The position numbers and the translations under genes are program-made. Below, piece by piece: positions 1-6,553 of a stretch of DNA of 8,402 bases. The stretch comes from Candidatus Heimdallarchaeota archaeon (GTDB lineage Archaea; Asgardarchaeota; Heimdallarchaeia; Heimdallarchaeales; Heimdallarchaeaceae), in the NCBI GenBank assembly GCA_023139025.1, contig JAGLOH010000075.1, forward strand, positions 1 through 8,402. The letters are read 5' to 3'. Position 1 is the first letter of the stretch. Every line of letters begins with the position of its first letter. Below the pieces are notes generated by a model, which had not been told where the DNA came from, ran no database searches, and saw only the letters and a program-made list of their open reading frames with translations.

Positions 1-633
1 GAAGTTATAGCAATAAGTATGGGACCACCTCAAGCAAAAATAGCTTTGCTACGATGTTTAGAACTGGGTTCGGATAAAGCTTATCTGTTATCTGACAGGA
101 AATTTGCAGGTTCAGATGTTTGGGCAACATCTACCGCTATTAAAGAAGGTATTGTAGGTTTAGAACCTGAGTTTGATTTGATTCTTGCTGGAAAGCAAGC
201 AATTGATGGAGATACAGCTCAAGTTCCTGCTGAAACAGCTGAGCAACTAGGAGTACCGCAGATTACTTATGGTGTTGATGTAGTAATCAACGACAAGAGG
301 ATTGAAGTAAAACGAGAGACAGAAACAGGATATCAGATTCTTTCGACAAAAATGCCAGCTCTTGTAACCATGAGTAAAGGATCGAACATCAGAAGGATTC
401 CCTCAATGCAAGATGTTTTAGAGGCAAGAAAAAAACCTCTGAAAGTAGTCTCAGCTGATGATTTGAATATCGAAGAAAGTAGAATAGGATTGAGTGCATC
501 CCCCACTCAAGTAGACAAAATCTTTGCACCCCCATCCAAATCAGGCGGACAGATCATAGACGGTAATGATCCTAAAGCTGCAGCAAGGAAATTATATGAT
601 TATCTTAAGGAGAACAAGTTTCTGAGAGTGTGA
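1..633 (+). CDS. etfB: Electron transfer flavoprotein beta subunit (EtfB/FixA), 5' end cut by window edge
   Basis: This is the beta subunit of an electron transfer flavoprotein (ETF), which pairs with EtfA to carry electrons between flavin dehydrogenases and other carriers. The frame is open from base 1. Its first residues, EVIAISMGPPQAK, continue the family's conserved strand and loop, so the ATG at 19 is internal and the real start lies upstream. About 210 residues are visible against a usual 250-265, so only the N-terminal strand and helix are missing. Family landmarks are LLSDRKFAGSDVWATS (bases 85-132), GKQAIDGDTAQV (190-225) and the C-terminal GQIIDGNDPKAAARKLYDYL stretch. The DGDTAQV version of the nucleotide-binding loop is the form I know from FixA-type and bifurcating ETFs, rather than the human-type D-D-C/N-Q loop; this subtype call is inference. 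The stop is 5 bases from the etfA start, so the two genes are surely co-transcribed. Confidence 0.95.
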   Translation, partial: EVIAISMGPPQAKIALLRCLELGSDKAYLLSDRKFAGSDVWATSTAIKEGIVGLEPEFDLILAGKQAIDGDTAQVPAETAEQLGVPQITYGVDVVINDKRIEVKRETETGYQILSTKMPALVTMSKGSNIRRIPSMQDVLEARKKPLKVVSADDLNIEESRIGLSASPTQVDKIFAPPSKSGGQIIDGNDPKAAARKLYDYLKENKFLRV

Positions 634-638
634 TATAA

Positions 639-1853
639 ATGTTGAATGTAGATATTGAAACATGTATTGGTTGCAAAATATGTGAAAGAGTATGTCCATT
701 TGCAGCAATAATTGTGGAACCAGAAACAAAAAAAGCTAAAGTACTGGAAGGATGCACACTTTGTGGAACCTGTGTGGGAGCTTGTCCCGTAAATGCATTA
801 AGTATTGAGCGAAAAGCTGTTTCAGAAGAAGAAATTGCATTATACAAAAACGTCTTTATTTGGGGAGAATGGGAGAAAAAAGAAGAGAAAAAAGAAATTA
901 AAAATGTGGTTCTTGAACTACTTGGGAAAGGTAAGGAACTTGCAGAAAAACTTGGTGAGTCCTTAGCTGTTGTACTTCCTGGAAATGATGTTGGACATTT
1001 AGTACCAGAACTTTTTCATCATGGAGCGGATAAAGTATATCTTTGTGAGCATGAACTACTAGAAAAATATTCAACTGATGGATACACAAACGTAATTGCA
1101 AGCGTTATCTCGTCTGAAAAACCATCTATTGTTCTTTATGGAGCAACACCTAATGGTAGAGATTTAGCTCCTAGAATTGCAGGAAGATTAGCTTTAGGTT
1201 TAACTGCCGATTGTACAGGTTTAGACATAAATGAATCAAGACAGTTAGTTCAAACCCGTCCAGCTTTTGGTGGGAACATCATGGCATCAATACTATCGCC
1301 TTATACCAGACCTCAAATGTCATCAGTTAGACCAAATGTGTTTCCTAAACCTAAAGCAGATGTATTCAAAACAGGAGTTACTGAAGAAGTTGAAGTTACT
1401 CTTAAACCAGTGAGTATAAGAACTAAAATCATAGAAGAAATCGTTTATCATGAAGAAAGCATCAATATAGAAGAAGCAAATATTTTGGTTTCTGCAGGTA
1501 GAGGAGTAGGTTCAAAGGATAATCTACAATATATAGAAGAACTAGCAGAAGCTGTAAATGGAACAGTATCTGGTTCAAGGCCACTAGTTGATTTAGGCTG
1601 GTTACCGCATCCTCGACAAGTAGGACAATCTGGAAAAACTGTTGCCCCCACCTTATACATAGCGTTAGGAATTTCAGGTGCAGTACAACATCTTGTAGGC
1701 ATGACTTCTTCAGATACAATTGTTGCAATAAATAAAGATAAAGAAGCTCCAATCTTTGAGGTTGCAAATTTTGGAATTGTTGGAGATATGTTTGAGATTA
1801 TCCCAGAATTTGTAAAAATCATTAAAGAAGAACAAGCTAAAAAAGCAAACTAA
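639..1853 (+). CDS. etfA: Electron transfer flavoprotein alpha subunit with N-terminal 2[4Fe-4S] ferredoxin domain
   Basis: This is the FAD-binding alpha subunit of ETF (404 residues, against about 310-340 without extra domains). The extra length is an N-terminal ferredoxin domain with two complete cluster motifs: C9, C12, C15, C19-P and C39, C42, C45, C49-P. A Lys/Glu-rich linker (about 76-90) leads to the ETF alpha/beta domain. The C-terminal FAD domain (about 280-395) shows SAGRGVG (285-291), SRPLVDLGW (313-321), the flavin loop PHPRQVGQSGKT (323-334), ALGISGAVQH (342-351) and INKDKEAPIF. Ferredoxin-fused EtfA is known from clostridial electron-bifurcating complexes such as caffeyl-CoA reductase and lactate dehydrogenase, where the clusters exchange electrons with ferredoxin; the same role here is inferred. 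A GTGAT sequence (630-634) overlapping the etfB stop is a plausible SD, consistent with translational coupling. No partner dehydrogenase lies in the window. Confidence 0.95.
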   Translation: MLNVDIETCIGCKICERVCPFAAIIVEPETKKAKVLEGCTLCGTCVGACPVNALSIERKAVSEEEIALYKNVFIWGEWEKKEEKKEIKNVVLELLGKGKELAEKLGESLAVVLPGNDVGHLVPELFHHGADKVYLCEHELLEKYSTDGYTNVIASVISSEKPSIVLYGATPNGRDLAPRIAGRLALGLTADCTGLDINESRQLVQTRPAFGGNIMASILSPYTRPQMSSVRPNVFPKPKADVFKTGVTEEVEVTLKPVSIRTKIIEEIVYHEESINIEEANILVSAGRGVGSKDNLQYIEELAEAVNGTVSGSRPLVDLGWLPHPRQVGQSGKTVAPTLYIALGISGAVQHLVGMTSSDTIVAINKDKEAPIFEVANFGIVGDMFEIIPEFVKIIKEEQAKKAN

Positions 1854-1870
1854 TGGAGGGTTGTTTTATT

Positions 1871-1898
1871 CCTAGATTCTAAATTCTAGGATTTTTTT
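1871..1898 (+). terminator. Hairpin plus T-run terminator of the etf operon
   Basis: CCTAGA (1871-1876) and TCTAGG (1885-1890) form a 6-bp perfect stem around an 8-base loop, followed by A and seven T residues (1892-1898). It begins 17 bases after the etfA stop. The T-run is on the plus strand, so it would end the etf transcript. It also covers the stop and last codons of the convergent sulfotransferase gene. Confidence 0.65.
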
Positions 1899-2958
1899 CA
1901 TATCCCCACTTATCAATTGTTTTGTGCCAGATTGAGTAAATTTCTTGCTTATCTGTGATAGACATCTCATATTTGCTGGGTTGATATCCAGCAACTGATT
2001 CAAGATATGGTTTAATTCTTTCTTTCAGAAGTTCATACCCTTCTAACCCTAAACCTGTATAGATTTTTTCTAATTCAGAATAAGGATTTTTGCTTAGTTT
2101 CTCAAATTGCACCTCTACTAGATTACCTTTGGGGATCAACTTGATATCCTCATAGTATTTTTCATACATCTCTACATGGGTCTCAAATATCAGCTGACGT
2201 GCATCATAATCTTGTTTTTGCATAGCATATATTCCAGCATTATGTTTGTGCAGTTTTAACGTGGAGAAGAAAAGATCATAGGGATCGCGATAAATATGAA
2301 TAAACTTAGCATTAGGGAAGAGTTCTAGAATTAGGTTTATGCGAAAAGTATCGGGTGGATTTTTCAGTATGAGCTGTTTGCCCTTTTCTTTTAATGTGAG
2401 TTTCTTTATCAAATAAAGAAACCAACTCTTCCATTCTTCCAAATGCTTCTGTGGAACATTTTCTAGAGAAACATACTCTCTATAATAATTAATATTTTCA
2501 GGAAATACAAACATTATAATTGGAGAATGCATGGAAAGAAATAGTAATGCAAATTCATGCTCGTGAGGCATTTCAGGAAACATACCAACTTTATCAGTTG
2601 GTCTTACTTTTGGAGTTAAGGGTTTCATAATTGCATGGATTAGCTTAGAATTGCTTAAAAACAAATGAGGAAGACTTGTTTCTGTTAGAGTAATATAACC
2701 AAACTGCTCATCAAATGCTAACATTCTGTGTAAATGAGTAGTCCCACTTCGCCAGTGACCTACAATAAAAACTGGATCTTTTGTTATTGCAGTATTCAAT
2801 ATTTTTTTCTTATATCTGACACGTTCATAAATGATGAAAGGACTAAGAACAATATTGATTACAGTTATACCGAATACCTTTGGTAGAAATCTCAGCTTAA
2901 CATTAAACTTATTGTCATATAATAACTTCAACCAGTCCTTTAAGCTAATCCCAATCAT
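1879..2958 (-). CDS. PAPS-dependent sulfotransferase family protein
   Basis: This gene encodes a sulfotransferase that would move a sulfo group from PAPS to a hydroxyl or amine, probably on a glycan or lipid. Numbered from the upstream GTG at 2976, the 5'-phosphosulfate loop is VGHWRSGTTHLHRML (72-86). The 3'-phosphate motif is FIHIYRDPYDLFFST (225-239), with the expected R230 and S238. LKNPPDT (204-210) corresponds to the family's LKxP segment, and MPHEHEFALL (136-145) to its acidic EDEFAL-type segment. The layout is that of the Sulfotransferase_3-like group. A hydrophobic stretch (about 36-50) may be a membrane anchor or amphipathic helix. I place the start at ATG 2956-2958 (359 residues) because GAGG lies 6 bases before it; GTG at 2974-2976 (365 residues) has no SD. 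The gene follows the glycosyltransferase gene on the same strand by about 74 bases, so co-transcription is likely. The acceptor is unknown. Confidence 0.85.
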   Translation of the reverse strand: MIGISLKDWLKLLYDNKFNVKLRFLPKVFGITVINIVLSPFIIYERVRYKKKILNTAITKDPVFIVGHWRSGTTHLHRMLAFDEQFGYITLTETSLPHLFLSNSKLIHAIMKPLTPKVRPTDKVGMFPEMPHEHEFALLFLSMHSPIIMFVFPENINYYREYVSLENVPQKHLEEWKSWFLYLIKKLTLKEKGKQLILKNPPDTFRINLILELFPNAKFIHIYRDPYDLFFSTLKLHKHNAGIYAMQKQDYDARQLIFETHVEMYEKYYEDIKLIPKGNLVEVQFEKLSKNPYSELEKIYTGLGLEGYELLKERIKPYLESVAGYQPSKYEMSITDKQEIYSIWHKTIDKWGYEKNPRI

Positions 2959-2964
2959 CAGAAC

Positions 2965-2968
2965 CCTC
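2965..2968 (-). promoter_or_regulatory. SD site deciding the sulfotransferase start
   Basis: GAGG on the minus strand lies 6 bases upstream of ATG 2958-2956. The upstream in-frame GTG (2976-2974) is preceded only by A/T-rich sequence. This favours the shorter, 359-residue protein. A TATA-like TTAAATTAAA at about 2976-2988 could serve as an internal promoter, but it would place transcript starts close to the ATG, so it is uncertain. Confidence 0.5.
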
Positions 2969-3032
2969 TTGAACACTTTAATTTAATCGTACTTAATAAG
3001 AGTTTTATTGCAACACTAACCTAGTTGGTAAT

Positions 3033-4775
3033 CTATGTAGTTTGATTATATTTGTAGATAAACGCTATTTCATTTATTGAATGGTTAAGAACGTAATTAT
3101 AATCATTTAGAGCATCAACAATATAGGGGGTTTCAGCTATTTGGTAGATGGAAAAGATGACATAGTTAAACGTTTCATTTTCTTTCGCGTAATCTTTAAT
3201 AGTTTTCCTAATTTGAAATGATTCCCAAAAATTCACAAGTTCATCCAGTGGAATGTCTTTGTGAAGATAAAAATAGGATTTCATTAGTGATCCTTGAGTA
3301 AATAATAGAACACCATTAGAATCGTCCTTTTGTCCCACATACCATAGACTTCTCGCCAATGAATCATAAGCTTTCCAATCATACATCTGTGATCCTTGAT
3401 ATGAGGATATTACTCCACCTGACACAATCAACAGCAAAATAAGTGTTAAAAATGTAATATTAAATATTCTACTGATTTCTGCTGATTCTGTTTTTCTGGC
3501 TATTTTTGTGAAGAGTTTTGTGCTATAAGCACTTATCTTGGGAGAAAATACTTGAAAAAATAATGAAAGAGAAATTGCTAAACTTACATGTAAGTAAATG
3601 AAACCTAGATAAACGAAACGGAATTCCTTATGGCTAGGGATTGAAAAAAGAGCTATGATAATTATTGAAGCAGTTGGAAAACCACATATATTTCGGAGTA
3701 AAATCCAATTCTTCTCTTTGCATTTGATAAACCTGTAAATTGTATAAACTATTGTACCCAACATAACTAAAGCGCAGAAGACTAGAAAAATTATCAATGG
3801 GATATAACTAAATAAGCTATCTAGATAGAAGGTTACTGGTTCAACACCATGTATTGAGCTCAAACCCTCTAATACATTATATCTGAACCATTGAATAGGT
3901 GAAATGAGAAAATCTCCATAAGTTATAAAATCAACCAATCCACCAAAAAGTGCAGCTAAACCCAAACCAAAAAAATTACATGCTATTACTTTTATTTTCT
4001 TATAAGGAAACTTGAAAACAAGTGTAGCTATCAAACCAATGATAAAATCAATTCGAATGTAGATGATTAAACCAATAAAGAATGAAAGTACAATGATTTT
4101 CAGATAAGATCTAAAGGATTTGCTCATTTTGAGTTTTCTTTGACTTTCGTCTCCATTCTCCCTCTGAAGATTTTCCAATGTTTTCCAGAATGAGGTTATT
4201 ATAAAGAAAAACCAAGGTACAAAGAAAATGTTTGACACAGATCTAAAGGAACTAAACATAAGAAGGGGAGAAAAAACTATAATAAGCGCAGATGCACTAG
4301 CGAAAGCTCTCTTTCCTTTAGTATATCTTTTTACAAGAACATAAGTGGAAGGTGCAAGTAAAGAACCGTTGATTCCAAGTAGAATCCGGATAAGCGGTAT
4401 CGTGAATCGCCAATAATTCCACCCGAACAGCTTACCCAAGTACATAGGAACAGTGAAAATTATGGGAAACAGAAACGATCGAGATTTTGCATAACTCGGA
4501 ATAAGTGGGTTTGATTCCTGAAATTCAGGGGGAATTGTTCCGTAACCATATACAATATCATGTGCTATTTCTAAACTCTGGAAAATTTCGTCTGGGTGAA
4601 TTGTGCCCCAAGTACTGAGAGAAAAAGATATCTGCATTGCAGCTGAAATAATAGTCAAAAGAAGTACAAAACTCAATTCCCTTCTGCTTACAAAAAATCT
4701 GAAAACTCTTTTTCCTAATCCATGAAAAGATACAAAAACCTGCTTGAACAGCTTTTTTCTCTTTTCTTGACCCAT
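3033..4775 (-). CDS. GT22-family (ALG9/PIG-B-like) polytopic mannosyltransferase
   Basis: This is an integral-membrane glycosyltransferase of 580 residues. A basic N-terminus (1-32) precedes a first helix at about 34-54. The first outward loop then carries HPDE (60-63), followed by QSLEIAHDIVYGYG (66-79). This is the hallmark GT22 loop, with the catalytic acidic pair shared with ALG9, ALG12, PIG-B and SMP3. The second family signature, SHKEFRF (381-387), matches the HKExRF motif of GT22. About ten further hydrophobic helices are visible, then a soluble C-terminal region (about 470-580) after the last helix. Characterised members transfer mannose from dolichyl-phosphate-mannose to lipid-linked oligosaccharides or GPI precursors; the substrate here is not known. 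The ATG has a strong SD, GAGGTG at 4781-4786, 5 bases upstream. The sulfotransferase gene follows on the same strand. The gene is divergent from the surface-protein gene at 4958. Confidence 0.85.
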   Translation of the reverse strand: MGQEKRKKLFKQVFVSFHGLGKRVFRFFVSRRELSFVLLLTIISAAMQISFSLSTWGTIHPDEIFQSLEIAHDIVYGYGTIPPEFQESNPLIPSYAKSRSFLFPIIFTVPMYLGKLFGWNYWRFTIPLIRILLGINGSLLAPSTYVLVKRYTKGKRAFASASALIIVFSPLLMFSSFRSVSNIFFVPWFFFIITSFWKTLENLQRENGDESQRKLKMSKSFRSYLKIIVLSFFIGLIIYIRIDFIIGLIATLVFKFPYKKIKVIACNFFGLGLAALFGGLVDFITYGDFLISPIQWFRYNVLEGLSSIHGVEPVTFYLDSLFSYIPLIIFLVFCALVMLGTIVYTIYRFIKCKEKNWILLRNICGFPTASIIIIALFSIPSHKEFRFVYLGFIYLHVSLAISLSLFFQVFSPKISAYSTKLFTKIARKTESAEISRIFNITFLTLILLLIVSGGVISSYQGSQMYDWKAYDSLARSLWYVGQKDDSNGVLLFTQGSLMKSYFYLHKDIPLDELVNFWESFQIRKTIKDYAKENETFNYVIFSIYQIAETPYIVDALNDYNYVLNHSINEIAFIYKYNQTT

Positions 4776-4796
4776 TCTTTCACCTCAAAAGTTGTT

Positions 4797-4840
4797 TATC
4801 TATAATAGGATGGAAATTGCTTTTCTTTTATTTAGTTTAT
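4797..4840 (-). promoter_or_regulatory. Probable promoter of the glycosyltransferase-sulfotransferase unit
   Basis: On the minus strand two TATA-like stretches precede the gene. ACTAAATAAAAG (about 4826-4837) would start transcription near 4805-4810 and leave room for the SD at 4781-4786. TATTATAGATAAA (about 4797-4809) would start it almost at the ATG and lose the SD. The first fits better. Both are only AT-rich matches. Confidence 0.4.
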
Positions 4841-4882
4841 TTGTAATTTAATAAGGATTCGGGAAAATCGTGTGATGAATCT

Positions 4883-4897
4883 CCAAAGGTTTATATC
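4883..4897 (+). promoter_or_regulatory. BRE/TATA promoter of the surface-protein gene
   Basis: A purine-rich BRE-like CCAAAGG (4883-4889) directly precedes TTTATATC (4890-4897), the clearest archaeal TATA box in the window. Transcription would start about 25 bases downstream, near 4918-4920, giving a leader of about 39 bases. That leader contains the SD GGTGA at 4946-4950, 7 bases before the ATG. Confidence 0.7.
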
Positions 4898-4957
4898 TCG
4901 GAAAATGCATTCTTAGAATTAAATAAATCGACTTTTTGATTATTTGGTGAAAAGAAA

Positions 4958-5866
4958 ATGAAAAAAATAAAATTAAAACTAACCATTGTGATGGTTTTAG
5001 GAATATTAGTTTTAACTAGTGTTTCTAAAACAAATACAGTTCAAGGACAAGAGTATTCCTATCCTTCAGAGCTGACTATTGGAGCTTCTTATGAATGGGA
5101 AGTTACAGAACTAATTCAGTTGGGAACAGTAAGCACACTTTTTCTTACTTATGGAGATGATACGCTAGAACAAGGAGACAAATTCTCTGTAATACTATTA
5201 GACAATATTAATAATGTTACAAACGGAACCCCATCAGAGTTACTGAATCCGGCTAATATTTGGGGAGAATTTTATCTTAATGATGAATTTAAAACTAATA
5301 TAACAAGCGAGATTGGATTGCTGGATCTTAATTGGATAGGATTGCTGACTATAGGTATGGATGAGTTCTTCTTACAACCGACAACATATGAAAATGTAAC
5401 TGGAGTTTACAATTATTTTGAAATTCTAAATGAAAATTTCCCACATGCAGTTGCAACAGCAGAAGAAGAAATAGAATACCTCGGGTTTTATGAACACAGT
5501 ACTATAAAATATACTCAATCATCCAAACTAAGTTCAAAAACATGGATTATAAAACTTCAAATCGACGAAGTAGAAACTGTGGAAGACTTGCTCGATTCTG
5601 TGAATTGGGAAAAAACTATTGAGACAACATCAAGATATGTTGAAATTAGATTCAATATTAAAACAGGCTTACTGACCTACTTAGATTATGATTATGCTTG
5701 GCATCGTGAAAGAACTGTAGAAGGATCAATAGATATTGATGATAGCTCAATTAATCTTCTTATCGAAAGTACAACCCTCCCTACAGGTGCACCTTTTGAT
5801 TGGGCATATTCTGTTATTGGTTTGGCTCTAGTAAGTCTAATTATTTATAAACGAAAAAGAAGATAA
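4958..5866 (+). CDS. Secreted, C-terminally membrane-anchored surface protein of unknown function
   Basis: I do not recognise the family. The 302-residue protein has a Sec-type signal peptide: basic start MKKIKLK, a hydrophobic core at about 8-22 and probable cleavage near Q29-Q31. An acidic extracellular region with alternating beta-strand-like patterns follows, and begins with LTIGASYEWEVTEL (39-52). A single helix (about 282-297), preceded by PTGAPFDW, ends in the basic tail KRKRR. Short Pro/Gly motif, helix and basic tail is the tripartite plan of archaeal CTERM sorting signals, so processing by an archaeosortase-like enzyme is possible; plain membrane anchoring is the alternative. Four N-x-T sequons (N86, N89, N114, N146) would allow N-glycosylation. 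No cysteine is visible, and there is no catalytic motif. It has its own BRE/TATA promoter and terminator, so it is monocistronic. Its closest neighbour across the divergent promoter is the glycosyltransferase. Confidence 0.75.
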   Translation: MKKIKLKLTIVMVLGILVLTSVSKTNTVQGQEYSYPSELTIGASYEWEVTELIQLGTVSTLFLTYGDDTLEQGDKFSVILLDNINNVTNGTPSELLNPANIWGEFYLNDEFKTNITSEIGLLDLNWIGLLTIGMDEFFLQPTTYENVTGVYNYFEILNENFPHAVATAEEEIEYLGFYEHSTIKYTQSSKLSSKTWIIKLQIDEVETVEDLLDSVNWEKTIETTSRYVEIRFNIKTGLLTYLDYDYAWHRERTVEGSIDIDDSSINLLIESTTLPTGAPFDWAYSVIGLALVSLIIYKRKRR

Positions 5867-5878
5867 TTTCTTCTTTTT
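5854..5878 (+). terminator. Perfect hairpin terminator around the surface-protein stop codon
   Basis: AAAAAGAAGA (5854-5863) and TCTTCTTTTT (5869-5878) are perfect 10-base complements around a 5-base loop, and the loop carries the TAA stop (5864-5866). The descending arm ends in five T residues, with a further T-run at 5885-5890. The left arm encodes the end of the basic KRKRR tail. Confidence 0.6.
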
Positions 5879-5883
5879 AACTA

Positions 5884-5894
5884 CTTTTTTAAAT
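5884..5894 (+). promoter_or_regulatory. TATA-like box of the Bat-type regulator, suggesting a leaderless transcript
   Basis: CTTTTTTAAAT (about 5884-5894) is centred about 25 bases before the GTG at 5915, the usual archaeal TATA-to-start distance. Together with the lack of any SD before that GTG, it suggests that transcription and translation start at nearly the same base. The same T-run may also help terminate the gene upstream. Confidence 0.4.
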
Positions 5895-5914
5895 TCTGAA
5901 TTCTTCTAGTAAAT

Positions 5915-6553
5915 GTGATAAGAAGTAAAATTGCAATTAGTTCAGAAGATTATTATTCTTGTGAATTAACAAAGAAAATTCCCGTTAGAGTGTCGATTCT
6001 CGCAATCAATGGTGAAGAAGGATTAGGCTTTTATGAAGCTGTTGATAATAGAAATGAATCATTAGAAAAATACGTTGAGCAAATGAGAAAATCGAAGCAA
6101 GTTGTTAATATAAAAATTACTCATAAGTCCCCATCTAGATATTGGACTAGAGTGACTCATAAACTAGATTTTCCCTCCATTCATGAAACTGTTTTGGAAA
6201 GTGGAAGCATGACAATTCTTCCAATCGTTATTGAAAATGGAATACAGTATCATAATATTCTTTCTCCAACACCTGATGCCTTTAGAAAACTATTGAAACA
6301 ACTCAAAGAGAGATTTTCCGAAATCAATCTGAGGGCACTCTCGTCAAAACCTACTGATACGCTACAAGAGCTATTAACAGATAAACAGTATGAAGCTATT
6401 GCACTTGCCTTTCAAAGAGGATACTATGAAATCCCTAGGAAATGTACTTTGGAGGAACTATCGCCTATACTAGGTATAAAACGAGTGGCTTTACAAGAGA
6501 GAATAAGAAGAGCTGAACAAAGGATTGTGGAAAATCAGCTTGTTTACTCCTGA
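5915..6553 (+). CDS. Bat-type (HTH_10) transcriptional regulator
   Basis: This 212-residue DNA-binding regulator belongs to the bacterio-opsin-activator-type HTH group found across archaea. The C-terminal domain (about 154-210) runs LTDKQYEAIALAFQRGYYEI, then PRKCTLEELSPILGIK, then a recognition-helix segment, VALQERIRRAEQRIVE. This is the family's typical order of L-T-x-x-Q, GYY, P-R-x-x-T-L-E-E-L and R-R-A-E. The N-terminal half (about 1-145) is a mixed alpha/beta region that I cannot name; in relatives this part is a small sensory or dimerisation domain. The start is GTG at 5915. An in-frame TGA at 5897 closes the frame upstream, and no ATG follows until about residue 57, which would delete much of the N-terminal domain. 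No SD is present. The gene converges with the transporter gene and overlaps it by 10 bases. Its target and signal are unknown. Confidence 0.85.
   Translation: MIRSKIAISSEDYYSCELTKKIPVRVSILAINGEEGLGFYEAVDNRNESLEKYVEQMRKSKQVVNIKITHKSPSRYWTRVTHKLDFPSIHETVLESGSMTILPIVIENGIQYHNILSPTPDAFRKLLKQLKERFSEINLRALSSKPTDTLQELLTDKQYEAIALAFQRGYYEIPRKCTLEELSPILGIKRVALQERIRRAEQRIVENQLVYS

Noticed and set aside
19..633. ATG at 19 as the etfB start
   Set aside because: The six in-frame codons before it encode family-typical residues (EVIAIS), and the remaining protein would lack the N-terminal part of the fold. The gene simply begins outside the window.
605..1822. Minus-strand open frames opposite etfA (605-847, 898-1101, 1448-1822, 1462-1767)
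   Set aside because: They lie antisense to a well-recognised ETF gene, show no family motifs, and have composition expected of shadow frames.
4856..4881. GATTC/GAATC inverted repeat upstream of the BRE/TATA box of the surface-protein gene
   Set aside because: The arms are only 5 bp with a 16-base spacer in AT-rich sequence, which is easily due to chance.
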